From: Polynucleobacter sp. UB-Piko-W3
Lineage (GTDB): Bacteria > Pseudomonadota > Gammaproteobacteria > Burkholderiales > Burkholderiaceae
Assembly: GCF_018881635.1 (NCBI RefSeq)
Contig: NZ_JACVPY010000002.1
Coordinates: forward strand, 1,363,577 to 1,427,576
Direction of reading: 5' to 3'
Length of the DNA stretch: 64,000 nt
Below are positions 45,820 to 55,532 of the stretch, in pieces (position 1 is the stretch's first letter; every line of letters starts with the position of its first letter). Made by a program: the position numbers and the translations under genes. Under the pieces are notes generated by a model, which was not told the origin of the DNA, did not search any database, and saw only the letters and a program-made list of their open reading frames with translations.

Positions 45820-46434
45820 ATGAAAATAATCGGATCCCTTACCAGCCCCTATGTTCGTAAAGTACGCATCGTTTTTTCAGAGAAAAAGGTCGATGTTGAC
45901 CTTGAATTGGAGAACGTTTGGGCGGCAGACACAAAAATAGCCATTTCTAACCCCTTAGGCAAGGTTCCCTGCCTCATTCTCGACGATGGCGAGGCAATCT
46001 ACGACTCGCGCGTCATCGCTGAATATGCTGATGCCTTAAGCCCAGTGAGCAGGCTCATTCCGGCTGATAGCCGTGAGCGCGCAAGCGTGAAAACCTGGGA
46101 AGCTCTGGCCGACGGAATCATGGATGCCGGTATTTTGGCCCGTCTCGAGCGCACTTGGCGCCCAGCAGAACAACAGAGCACAGCTTGGGTTGATCGCCAA
46201 ATGGGCAAGATTCAAAATTCTCTGCGTCAAATGTCAGAGGTCTTGGGTGAAAATGCCTGGTGTCACGGCAACCAAATCACGCTTGCTGATATTGCAACAG
46301 GTTGTGCACTTGGTTGGTTGCTACTTCGTTTCCCAGATGTGAAATGGCAAGCGCAATATCCAAACTTAGATCGCCTCTACCAAAAGCTATTACAGCGACC
46401 CTCTTTTGCTGAAACTGAACCGCCAGCAGCGTAA
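45820..46434 (+). CDS. Glutathione S-transferase family protein
   Basis: A GST-fold protein with the thioredoxin-like N-terminal half MKIIGSLTSPYVRKVRIVFSEKK, NPLGKVPCLILDDGEAIYDSRVIAEYAD, and an all-helical C-terminal half with GNQITLADIATGCALGWLLLRFP. The ATG at 45820 is chosen because it begins right at the conserved strand; the open frame to 45769 adds 17 unconserved residues. Length 204 is normal. The substrate is unknown; it may be an enzyme of detoxification or a stringent-starvation-like regulator, the former being the more usual. Confidence 0.9.
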   Translation: MKIIGSLTSPYVRKVRIVFSEKKVDVDLELENVWAADTKIAISNPLGKVPCLILDDGEAIYDSRVIAEYADALSPVSRLIPADSRERASVKTWEALADGIMDAGILARLERTWRPAEQQSTAWVDRQMGKIQNSLRQMSEVLGENAWCHGNQITLADIATGCALGWLLLRFPDVKWQAQYPNLDRLYQKLLQRPSFAETEPPAA

Positions 46435-46459
46435 ATCAGTTTTCAAGTGCTTATTGGGA

Positions 46460-47575
46460 TTAGGCGGAAATAATTCCGCCGCCCAAACAAATATCGCCGT
46501 CATATAAAACAGCAGATTGTCCTGGCGTTACTGCCCATTGTGCTTCTAGAAAACTCAAACTGAAATTCAAAGGTACGTCACTTGTATTTAATACACATGC
46601 TGAATCAGCTTGGCGATAACGCGTCTTAGCAGAGTAGTTTCCAGCGCTAGGCGCAGATCCTGCAATCCAACTGGCATCGATAGCCTCTAGCCTATTAGCC
46701 AAGAGCCAAGGATGTTCATGACCCTGAGCTACATATAGAGTGTTATTTGCCATATCCTTACGCGCCACATACCAAGCGTCACCATTACCATCTTGACTAC
46801 CGCCCAAACCAATCCCTTTACGCTGCCCTAAGGTGAAAAAAGCCAAGCCTATATGCTCTCCAACAATCTTGCCATCAGGGGTTTTAATTGGCCCGGGTGT
46901 ACGCGGCAAATAACGGTTTAAGAATTCTCGAAATGGGCGCTCGCCAATAAAACAAATTCCGGTGCTATCTTTTTTGCGTGCATTGTGTAAACCAATTTTT
47001 TCAGCAATGGTGCGCACTTCTGTTTTCGGAATATCCCCTAATGGAAATAAAACATTTGCTAATTGTTGTTGCGTTAAGCGATGCAAAAAATAACTTTGGT
47101 CTTTGCTCGCATCAACAGCTTTTAATAATTGAACTTTGCCGGCCTCATGGCGCACTCTGGAATAGTGCCCCGTAGCAATAGCATCAGCACCCAAACTCAT
47201 GGCATGGTCTAAAAAAGCTTTGAATTTAATTTCAGCGTTACAGAGAACATCAGGATTGGGAGTTCGCCCAGCAGCGTATTCACGCAAAAACTCAGCAAAT
47301 ACCCGTTCACGGTATTCGGCAGCAAAATTGACTGCCTCGACATCGATTCCAATCATATCGGCCACTGAGACGACATCAAGCCAATCCTGGCGGGCAGAGC
47401 AATATTCTTCGCTATCGTCGTCTTCCCAATTTTTCATAAACAGGCCGATAACCTCATAACCCTGCTCTTTGAGCATCCAGGCTGCCACGGACGAATCTAC
47501 CCCTCCAGACATGCCAATAACGACTTTCTTAGGCTTTTTAGGGGGGGATACGGGAGAATTAGGCCGGCTCATCAA
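46460..47575 (-). CDS. mnmA: tRNA-specific 2-thiouridylase MnmA
   Basis: Thiolates U34 of Lys, Glu and Gln tRNAs. The PP-loop is [19 protein letters not shown]; the first catalytic Cys is in [12 protein letters not shown], and the second in [25 protein letters not shown] follows. Length 371 is slightly long, with a Pro/Lys-rich start ([17 protein letters not shown]). Convergent with the glutathione S-transferase gene and divergent from pntAA. Confidence 0.97.
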   Translation of the reverse strand: MMSRPNSPVSPPKKPKKVVIGMSGGVDSSVAAWMLKEQGYEVIGLFMKNWEDDDSEEYCSARQDWLDVVSVADMIGIDVEAVNFAAEYRERVFAEFLREYAAGRTPNPDVLCNAEIKFKAFLDHAMSLGADAIATGHYSRVRHEAGKVQLLKAVDASKDQSYFLHRLTQQQLANVLFPLGDIPKTEVRTIAEKIGLHNARKKDSTGICFIGERPFREFLNRYLPRTPGPIKTPDGKIVGEHIGLAFFTLGQRKGIGLGGSQDGNGDAWYVARKDMANNTLYVAQGHEHPWLLANRLEAIDASWIAGSAPSAGNYSAKTRYRQADSACVLNTSDVPLNFSLSFLEAQWAVTPGQSAVLYDGDICLGGGIISA

Positions 47576-47751
47576 AAAAATGCGAAAATACTTTGTAGAC
47601 AGATAAACCCCATTGTAGAAGTCTCAACCAGACTTCGCATGATTTTAGGCAAAACCATAGCCGGCAGACCTGGGGACTCAGTAAATAGGTAAAACCTAGC
47701 CTGTTTATCTATAAAATAGACTTTTAAAAATTTTGCTTTTGGAGACATGCC
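47576..47751. other. Intergenic region between mnmA and pntAA
   Basis: This 176-base gap between divergent genes must carry promoters for both. An A/T-rich stretch with TATAAA-like sequence lies about 35 bases before pntAA, and GGAG precedes the pntAA start by six bases. I see no operator I can name. Confidence 0.5.
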
Positions 47752-48882
47752 ATGCGCATAGGAGTGCCGCTGGAAACAAGGCCTGAGGAAACTCGAGTAG
47801 CCGCAACACCAGAAACCGTAAAAAAACTGATCAGCCAAGGTCATTCCGTCGTCATTCAAAAAGACGCTGGTGTGCAAGCTAGTCAGCCAGACTCTGCATA
47901 TGAAGCAGTAGGCGCCACTATTGGTAGCGCTACTGATGCATTTGGAGCAGAGATTATTTTGAAGGTGCGCGCTCCTGAGGCTGCTGAACTCAAACAGATT
48001 AAATCTGGTAGCGTATTAATTGGCATGCTTGATCCGTTTGATAACGACAATATTGCTGCAATGGCTGCGCAAGGTGTAACCGCATTTTCATTAGAAGCTG
48101 CGCCACGAACTACGCGGGCCCAGAGCATGGACGTCTTATCTTCACAAGCAAATATTGCTGGTTACAAGTCCGTCATGATTGCTGCTAATGAATATCAACG
48201 TTTCATGCCAATGCTCATGACGGCTGCAGGTACTGTGAAAGCTGCACGAGTATTAATTTTGGGAGCTGGTGTTGCTGGCTTACAAGCTATCGCAACCGCT
48301 AAACGTTTAGGTGCCGTGATTGAGGCATCAGATGTACGTCCTGCAGCTAAAGAACAAATTGAATCTTTGGGCGCTAAGTTTGTTGATGTTCCTTATGAAA
48401 CAGATGAAGAGCGTGAGATTGCTAAAGGCGTTGGTGGCTATGCCCGCCCTATGCCAGAAGCTTGGATGAAACGTCAAGCAGCCTTGGTTGCTGAACGTGC
48501 CCAGCAAGCTGACATTGTGATTACTACTGCCTTGATTCCAGGACGTAAGCCGCCAGTTCTCTTACATAGTGATACCGTTGCCAAGATGAAACCAGGCTCT
48601 ATCGTGATTGATATTGCTGCTGGTCGTGGTGATAACGGTTCTGGCAACTGCCCACTCACACAAGCTGACAAAATTGTTCAAGTCAATGGTGTCAAGATTG
48701 TTGGTTACACCAATCTTGCAAGTATGGTTGCAGCAGATGCATCAGCACTCTACGCACGTAACTTAATCGACTTCATGAAATTGATTGTTGATAAAGATGC
48801 GAAACTCGTGATCCCTGCTGATGACGATATCGTGACCGCCTGCTTAATGTGTCGTGATGGTCAAGCCGTCCGTAAAAACTAA
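47752..48882 (+). CDS. pntAA: NAD(P) transhydrogenase alpha subunit, NAD-binding part
   Basis: Soluble NAD(H)-binding part (domain I) of the proton-pumping transhydrogenase that makes NADPH from NADH. It begins MRIGVPLETRPEETRVAATP as in the alanine dehydrogenase/PNT family, and has the Rossmann region VLILGAGVAGLQAIATAKRLGAVIEASDVRP. Length 376 shows the alpha chain is split: the membrane part is the next gene. The three-gene form is common in Alpha- and Betaproteobacteria. GGAG precedes the ATG. Confidence 0.96.
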   Translation: MRIGVPLETRPEETRVAATPETVKKLISQGHSVVIQKDAGVQASQPDSAYEAVGATIGSATDAFGAEIILKVRAPEAAELKQIKSGSVLIGMLDPFDNDNIAAMAAQGVTAFSLEAAPRTTRAQSMDVLSSQANIAGYKSVMIAANEYQRFMPMLMTAAGTVKAARVLILGAGVAGLQAIATAKRLGAVIEASDVRPAAKEQIESLGAKFVDVPYETDEEREIAKGVGGYARPMPEAWMKRQAALVAERAQQADIVITTALIPGRKPPVLLHSDTVAKMKPGSIVIDIAAGRGDNGSGNCPLTQADKIVQVNGVKIVGYTNLASMVAADASALYARNLIDFMKLIVDKDAKLVIPADDDIVTACLMCRDGQAVRKN

Positions 48883-48910
48883 TATCAGAAATTTAGACTA
48901 AGGAAATATC

Positions 48911-49249
48911 ATGGATCTCGCTGCCTTTCAAAGCATCCTCACAGTCCAAAACATCACTGTGTTTGTGTTGGCTATTTTTGTTGGCTACCACGTAGTTTGG
49001 AACGTTACCCCTGCATTGCACACTCCATTAATGGCTGTTACTAACGCTATCTCTGGAATCATCATTGTTGGCGCACTTCTACAAACTGAAGTTATCGGTG
49101 GCGATGAAATCACCCTCACCAGCATCATTGGTGCGGTTGCAGTATTCCTGGCTTCCATCAATATTTTTGGTGGCTTTATGGTCACTCGTCGCATGCTGGA
49201 GATGTTCAAGAAGAAAGCTCCTAAAGCGGATGCGGCTGGAACTAAATAA
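48911..49249 (+). CDS. pntAB: NAD(P) transhydrogenase alpha subunit, membrane part
   Basis: Small membrane subunit (112 residues) with three hydrophobic helices: [36 protein letters not shown] and [19 protein letters not shown], followed by a short Lys-rich tail. The second helix pattern is the conserved part of the alpha domain II. It sits 28 bp after pntAA and 42 bp before pntB, in the standard order. It contributes to the proton path with PntB. Confidence 0.94.
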   Translation: MDLAAFQSILTVQNITVFVLAIFVGYHVVWNVTPALHTPLMAVTNAISGIIIVGALLQTEVIGGDEITLTSIIGAVAVFLASINIFGGFMVTRRMLEMFKKKAPKADAAGTK

Positions 49250-49291
49250 AACTAGAACAAGATCTACATAGAGATTTAAAGAGACCAAATA

Positions 49292-50659
49292 ATGTTAAAC
49301 ATAACTGCAATTTCCTATCTCATTTCATCGGTGTTGTTTATCCTCGCCTTGCGTGGACTTTCCTCACCAACTACCTCACGCCAAGGTAACACTTTCGGCA
49401 TGGTTGGCATGCTACTTGCTGTCATTACGACTTTCCTGATTCCTGACTTTAAGCCAGTCTTTTCTCTGATCATTGCTGCAATTGTTGGTGGCGCAATTAT
49501 CGGTGTAATTGCTGCTAAACGAGTACAAATGACCAAGATGCCTGAGCTCGTGGCCTTGATGCACTCATTTGTAGGTTTGTCGGCTGTATTGATTGCCATT
49601 GCTGCCGTATTTAATCCTGCGCAAGACCATACTGGCGCGCAAAAGATTGAACTCTTTATTGGCGCATTTATTGGTGCGATTACCTTTACTGCTTCTGTGA
49701 TTGCTTTCGGTAAGCTATCAGGCAAGGTCAGTGGTAAGCCAGTCACTTTCTCTGGCCAGCACTTGCTCAACTTGATCTTAGCGATTTCAATGGTTGGCGC
49801 AGGCGTTGCTTATTACATGGGTGACAGCCACGCAGCCTTCTTAGCTATGTGCGCAATTGCCTTGGTATTGGGTGTGACTTTGATCATCCCAATCGGCGGT
49901 GCTGATATGCCGGTGGTGGTATCTATGCTCAATAGCTATTCTGGTTGGGCAGCGGCAGGTATTGGCTTTACCTTGAACAACCCTGTATTGATTATTGCTG
50001 GCGCTTGCGTAGGGTCTTCAGGTGCAATTCTCTCTTACATCATGTGTAAGGCAATGAACCGCTCTATCGTTGCAGTATTGCTCGGTGGCTTCGGTGCTGA
50101 GGCTGTTGCAGGCGGTGACGATGATGGTGGCCCAAAGAACTACAAAACAGGATCGCCAGAAGATGCGGCTTTCTTGATGACCAACGCAGACACCGTCATC
50201 ATTGTTCCGGGTTATGGTCTGGCAGTTGCCCGTGCTCAGCATGCTCTGAAAGAGTTAACTGAAAAATTGACTCATCATGGCGTCACTGTGAAATATGCAA
50301 TTCACCCAGTTGCAGGTCGCATGCCTGGCCACATGAACGTACTCTTAGCTGAAGCTGAAGTTCCATATGACCAAGTGTTTGAGATGGAAGACATCAATAG
50401 CGACTTTGGTCAAGCCGATGTAGTGTTGGTGCTTGGCGCAAACGACGTAGTAAACCCAGCAGCGCGTACACCAGGCAGCCCAATTTTTGGTATGCCTATC
50501 TTGGAAGCATTTAAAGCAAAAACCATCATCGTCAACAAGCGATCAATGGCCGCTGGTTATGCTGGCCTTGATAATGAACTCTTTTACATGGATAAAACCA
50601 TGATGGTCTTCGGTGATGCGAAGAAAGTAGTTGAAGATATGGTCAAGGCTGTAGATTAA
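49292..50659 (+). CDS. pntB: NAD(P) transhydrogenase beta subunit
   Basis: Membrane and NADP-binding subunit. The N-terminal half has eight or nine hydrophobic helices with conserved segments such as LVALMHSFVGLSAVLIAIA and GGADMPVVVSMLNSYSGWAA. The C-terminal domain III binds NADP(H), seen in VIIVPGYGLAVARAQHALKEL, IHPVAGRMPGHMNVLLAEA and VLVLGANDVVNPAA, and ends with a KRSMAAGYAGLDNELF segment. Length 455 is normal. A strong terminator follows at 50678-50699. Confidence 0.97.
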   Translation: MLNITAISYLISSVLFILALRGLSSPTTSRQGNTFGMVGMLLAVITTFLIPDFKPVFSLIIAAIVGGAIIGVIAAKRVQMTKMPELVALMHSFVGLSAVLIAIAAVFNPAQDHTGAQKIELFIGAFIGAITFTASVIAFGKLSGKVSGKPVTFSGQHLLNLILAISMVGAGVAYYMGDSHAAFLAMCAIALVLGVTLIIPIGGADMPVVVSMLNSYSGWAAAGIGFTLNNPVLIIAGACVGSSGAILSYIMCKAMNRSIVAVLLGGFGAEAVAGGDDDGGPKNYKTGSPEDAAFLMTNADTVIIVPGYGLAVARAQHALKELTEKLTHHGVTVKYAIHPVAGRMPGHMNVLLAEAEVPYDQVFEMEDINSDFGQADVVLVLGANDVVNPAARTPGSPIFGMPILEAFKAKTIIVNKRSMAAGYAGLDNELFYMDKTMMVFGDAKKVVEDMVKAVD

Positions 50660-50677
50660 AAAGAATTTAGTCATCCA

Positions 50678-50699
50678 AACCGCCTTCGGGCGGTTTTTT
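50678..50699 (+). terminator. Rho-independent terminator after pntB
   Basis: Seven-base stem AACCGCC/GGCGGTT closed by the stable TTCG tetraloop and followed by a run of T. It is 18 bases after the pntB stop and ends the pntAA-pntAB-pntB unit. Confidence 0.93.
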
Positions 50700-50745
50700 A
50701 TTGCGCTAAGATATGCCCAAAGAAATCTCAATATACCGAGGCAAT

Positions 50746-51723
50746 ATGTACAACAAACAACTATTACTTACCTCTATTTTCTGCATCTGCAACATGTTGT
50801 ATGCTGGTTTAGCTAATGCTCAAGCCAACTACCCTAATCGCACCATTCAAACAATCATGCCTTTGCAAGCTGGCAGTGGCGTTGATATCTTGATGCGCCC
50901 CATTACCCAAAAAATGAGCGAGAACTTAGGTCAAGCAATCACGATAGAAAATATTCCCGGAGGCGCAGGGCTCATTGGAACCGCGAAGGTTGCACAGAGC
51001 TCTGCAGATGGATATACCTTAGGCGCATTTAATGACAGCATCCTAACCATGTTGCCTAATCTTTATAAAAAGATTGATTACGATCCTGTCCAAAGTTTTA
51101 CACCAATCTCTGAAGTGGCTGCTATTACATTTGTGATGGTTGCAAATCCCTCTTTCCCTGGTAATACTGCTGCAGACTTGGTTCGTATTGCCAAAGAAAA
51201 ACCTGGCAAGATTGACTATGCCTCCGGGGGCAACGGATCCCCACAACATATCGGCATGGAAATTTTTCGCCAATATACCGGCGCTCCAATTGTCCACATT
51301 CCCTATCGCGGTGCTGCTGCCGCTGTTACGGATGTCATGGCGGGTCAAGTGCCAGTCATGATTAGTGCTCTATCAGTTGTACTCCCGCATATTCGGGCTG
51401 GTAAGCTAAAAGTACTAGGGGTTGCAAGTAAAACACGTTCGCCGCTCCTCCCCAATACGCCAACGATTAGTGAGAGTGTTAAAGGTTATGAGTTCTCAAC
51501 TTGGGGCGCACTCTTGGCGCCTAAAGGCACGTCTCCAGCCATCATTGAAAAACTGACCGAGTCTTTAGCGACCGCTCTCAAGGATCAAAAGCTACGTGAG
51601 CAACTGATACAACAAGGATTTGAATTTGTACCGCTTGGTCCAGATCATCTAAAAGAAATGATTGCACAAGGTCTAGTAAAAATGAAGAAGGTCATCAAGG
51701 ATGGCGGGATTCAGCCGGATTAG
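50746..51723 (+). CDS. Bug-type (TctC) tripartite tricarboxylate transporter substrate-binding protein
   Basis: A periplasmic solute-binding protein of the large Bug family. The N-terminus from the ATG at 50746 is a signal peptide (MYNKQLLLTSIFCICNMLYA), with GAGG close before it; the frame is open to 50713 but those residues would not suit a signal peptide. Conserved stretches: YPNRTIQTIMP, GIDYASGGNGSPQH-like region, VHIPYRGAAAAVTDVMAGQVPVM and VLGVASKTRSPLLPN. Length 325. No TctA or TctB permease genes lie nearby, which is usual for orphan Bug proteins. The ligand is probably a carboxylate but cannot be named. Confidence 0.9.
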   Translation: MYNKQLLLTSIFCICNMLYAGLANAQANYPNRTIQTIMPLQAGSGVDILMRPITQKMSENLGQAITIENIPGGAGLIGTAKVAQSSADGYTLGAFNDSILTMLPNLYKKIDYDPVQSFTPISEVAAITFVMVANPSFPGNTAADLVRIAKEKPGKIDYASGGNGSPQHIGMEIFRQYTGAPIVHIPYRGAAAAVTDVMAGQVPVMISALSVVLPHIRAGKLKVLGVASKTRSPLLPNTPTISESVKGYEFSTWGALLAPKGTSPAIIEKLTESLATALKDQKLREQLIQQGFEFVPLGPDHLKEMIAQGLVKMKKVIKDGGIQPD

Positions 51724-51756
51724 AACCCGCCCTATCAATCACTGATTTAATAATAA

Positions 51757-51787
51757 AAAACGCCTGGTCTTTTGAACCAGGCGTTTT
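51757..51787. terminator. Bidirectional terminator between the Bug gene and groEL
   Basis: Arms AAAACGCCTGGT and ACCAGGCGTTTT are perfect over 12 bases, with a seven-base loop. Located between two convergent genes, with A/T runs on both sides, it would stop transcripts from either direction. Confidence 0.93.
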
Positions 51788-51822
51788 AATTTCTACAGCG
51801 AGAAGCTGGAGAGGTGAGGCAA

Positions 51823-53490
<1,668 letters not shown>

Positions 53491-53503
53491 TTAGATACTG
53501 AAA

Positions 53504-53794
53504 TTACTTCTGCACAACAGCCATGATGTCTTCTTCGCGCATGACGAGAAGCTCATCGCCGTCGACCTTGACCGTTTGACCTGCATATTTACCAAATAAC
53601 ACGCGATCGCCTACTTTGACATCCGGTGCATTTAATTTGCCGCTGTCATCGCGCTTGCCTGGGCCTACTGCCAAAATTTCGCCTTGATCTGGCTTTTCTG
53701 CAGCAGCATCAGGAATGATGATTCCGGAAGCAGTTTTTGATTCTTGATCTAAACGCTTGATGATTACGCGATCATGTAAGGGACGCAAATTCAT
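53504..53794 (-). CDS. groES: Co-chaperonin GroES (Hsp10)
   Basis: Small chaperonin subunit forming the lid on Gro[22 protein letters not shown] begins the beta-barrel; the mobile loop is [32 protein letters not shown] completes the fold. Length 96 is normal. Transcribed ahead of groEL from a sigma-70-type promoter whose -10 box touches the CIRCE operator, 111-137 bases before the start codon. Confidence 0.98.
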   Translation of the reverse strand: MNLRPLHDRVIIKRLDQESKTASGIIIPDAAAEKPDQGEILAVGPGKRDDSGKLNAPDVKVGDRVLFGKYAGQTVKVDGDELLVMREEDIMAVVQK

Positions 53795-53904
53795 CTCTTC
53801 TCCTATGTTAGTAAGTGTTAACTAATTAAATTTCTATATAAATCAAAGCTTTATAATCTCTTCACACGAAGACTAAGGTCGATTTACTTAAAAATCAGCC
53901 ATTT

Positions 53905-53931
53905 TTAGCACTCATGTGTTGGGAGTGCTGA
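53905..53931. promoter_or_regulatory. CIRCE operator (HrcA binding site) of groESL
   Basis: The inverted repeat TTAGCACTC-N9-GAGTGCTGA matches the CIRCE consensus TTAGCACTC-N9-GAGTGCTAA at 17 of 18 arm bases. On the minus strand it begins right at the -10 box of the groES promoter, so HrcA bound here would block initiation. The hrcA gene itself is at 14089-15099. Confidence 0.96.
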
Positions 53932-53960
53932 TTATATAGGTCTGATCCCCGAGATTTCAA
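53931..53960 (-). promoter_or_regulatory. Sigma-70-type promoter of groESL
   Basis: On the minus strand TTGAAA (53960-53955) and TATAAT (53936-53931) are spaced by 18 bases; the -10 is a perfect consensus. The CIRCE operator follows directly. No sigma-32 element (CCCCAT-type -10) is seen before groES, unlike grpE and dnaK. Confidence 0.8.
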
Positions 53961-54089
53961 TGGTTAGTCTTAAATATCTTTTAATAAAGGCTGGTCAATT
54001 TGCCTTATAAGAAAGCTTCATTTAGTCAAAACTCGGCCCTTTTAGCCGCTAAATTGATAGTCTAAAAAATCATAACCCTTTGTTTTTTA

Positions 54090-55058
54090 TTAATTTTTTG
54101 GCATTTCGTTTTGTAATTTCGCCATACCAAGTGCTTCGCCTTTACTAGCTGCAATGATTTGCTCTTGCCACAAGAGTTGGCGTCCCAGATATGCCAAACC
54201 ATCTGTTTTGAACTTTTGCAGCTTCATGAGTTTTTCAATAATGCATTGCGATAGATGCACCTCCTTAATCAGCACTAAATCGTATTGATCGATTTCCCTT
54301 AAGGCTGATTTTTGTGACAAATACCAAATCTGCATCCAATTGCGAATCTGCTCTTTCCAACTGGAAAAATGGGCTCGATAGTACAGTCCAGCACCAACGA
54401 TATCCACAATCTTCATCAATTGCTCGGACTCTTTTACCCAGTAAGGGTGAAGCACTTTCTTTTGCGGCGTATACAGAGATTCTAATTGAGGATGCTCTTT
54501 AAACCAGATCTGCACATACTCAAAGAGGGAACTAAAGTGCGCGCAGATTTCTTGGACATCCGTAAGCTGCTCAGACTCATAATCTCTGACCATCGATTCA
54601 TACTGGCTCCATGCATAGTGCGCTTGTTCAGTTTGTTTTGGGCCAATGCGAAAACTCATATTCAATAAGTAATCTGGCGCGAAGTCGATATATTGCTCAG
54701 GGACATTAAGCATAGCGGCCATCATCGAGACGTCTAACTGCCCAAATATTTCATCATTTTTTGTGCGAATCTTATCTTCCATGCGGCTGCGACGCCAGAA
54801 GCTATCCACAAACTGCATGGCTAAATCTTCTTCGATTGCACCCTCAGGATTGAGATCCCTAAAGACGGCTTTAATTAAATCTTTATAGGCCTTCTCATCC
54901 TCATAGGGCAACACCTTGCTTTTCGCATGGCGGCTATGCCTGAGGGCGTTAAAGCGGGATCGATTTTTTCCAGCATCAGACTTGGGGCCTGTTTGCCCCT
55001 GAAATTTACTAACAGAGGATTTACGGCTAGCGCTAGTAGCGCTTTGAGTGGTTGGCAT
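54090..55058 (-). CDS. Protein of unknown function with LexA box upstream
   Basis: I do not recognise its function. The N-terminus is Ser/Thr-rich and basic, then comes TGPKSDAGKNRSRFNALRHS, resembling the GPxTxxGKxxSrxNALkHG pattern at the start of a widespread family of uncharacterised bacterial proteins. The rest is soluble, helical and rich in Gln, Trp and charged residues, with many aromatic residues (QIRNWMQIWYLSQKSALRE); no membrane helix is visible. The ATG at 55058 is chosen because GGAG lies eight bases before it; the frame is open to another ATG at 55082. A LexA box (55151-55170) suggests SOS induction. An Xre-type gene lies upstream in the same direction. Confidence 0.7.
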   Translation of the reverse strand: MPTTQSATSASRKSSVSKFQGQTGPKSDAGKNRSRFNALRHSRHAKSKVLPYEDEKAYKDLIKAVFRDLNPEGAIEEDLAMQFVDSFWRRSRMEDKIRTKNDEIFGQLDVSMMAAMLNVPEQYIDFAPDYLLNMSFRIGPKQTEQAHYAWSQYESMVRDYESEQLTDVQEICAHFSSLFEYVQIWFKEHPQLESLYTPQKKVLHPYWVKESEQLMKIVDIVGAGLYYRAHFSSWKEQIRNWMQIWYLSQKSALREIDQYDLVLIKEVHLSQCIIEKLMKLQKFKTDGLAYLGRQLLWQEQIIAASKGEALGMAKLQNEMPKN

Positions 55059-55150
55059 TTTTAAAGCTCCTTCCCCGTACATGGATTGGGGAACTGTTTT
55101 CGTAGGTCTTGGCCCATGCAGCCAAGTATTTAACTAATAGAGATACAAAA

Positions 55151-55170
55151 TACTGTATATCTAAACAGTA
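55151..55170. promoter_or_regulatory. LexA (SOS) box
   Basis: The 20-base palindrome TACTGTATATCTAAACAGTA fits the known LexA consensus of Beta- and Gammaproteobacteria, with CTGT-N8-ACAG intact and the outer TA pairs also matching. It lies 93 bases before the chosen start of the unknown gene on the minus strand, overlapping a TTTACA-like -35 and an AT-rich -10 region, and downstream of the Xre-type gene. The unknown gene is the likeliest target. Confidence 0.8.
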
Positions 55171-55221
55171 TTGTAAAAGAAATAAAAAAGTTTGGCAGCT
55201 TTAGAAGGGAAATTTGTAGAG

Positions 55222-55461
55222 CTATTTTTTCAGCTGCCAACGAACGCCAGCACCCTCATCGGGCGAGCCAATAAATTCGATGCCAGCCTCTTCCAAAACC
55301 TTTTGTACTGCATCCAAAGTTTTCACTTGGCCGGATGGAATGCCATCTGAGGACTCCATACGAACTACGGTTGTGTAAGCAACACCGGATAACTCAGCCA
55401 ATCTTGTTGCAGTCATCCCAATAAGCGCCCTGGCTGCTTTGATTTGCCCACTTGTAATCAC
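55222..55461 (-). CDS. Xre-type helix-turn-helix regulator (79 aa)
   Basis: A small DNA-binding protein with a Cro/C1-type helix-turn-helix at about residues 6-60: QIKAARALIGMTATRLAELS then GVAYTTVVRMESSDG. It ends AGIEFIGSPDEGAGVRWQL, a pattern common in small bacterial Xre regulators. It starts with GTG at 55461. The divergent exonuclease gene begins 71 bp away, and the gap contains an inverted repeat (GTTCT-N6-AGAAC), so it probably controls itself and the exonuclease-annealase pair. It lacks a peptidase domain, so it is not a RecA-cleavable repressor. Confidence 0.88.
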   Translation of the reverse strand: MITSGQIKAARALIGMTATRLAELSGVAYTTVVRMESSDGIPSGQVKTLDAVQKVLEEAGIEFIGSPDEGAGVRWQLKK

Positions 55462-55490
55462 AATAAATTCTTACTATAATAGGATATATT

Positions 55491-55506
55491 GTTCTAATAA
55501 AAGAAC
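55491..55506. promoter_or_regulatory. Candidate operator between the Xre gene and the exonuclease gene
   Basis: Perfect inverted repeat GTTCT-N6-AGAAC in the 71-base gap between two divergent genes, overlapping the probable promoter of the exonuclease gene (TTGTTC around 55489, AT-rich -10 about 16 bases on). A natural binding site for the adjacent Xre protein, but no direct evidence. Confidence 0.5.
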
Positions 55507-55532
55507 TTAATATTGTTTATAAAGGATAAAAA

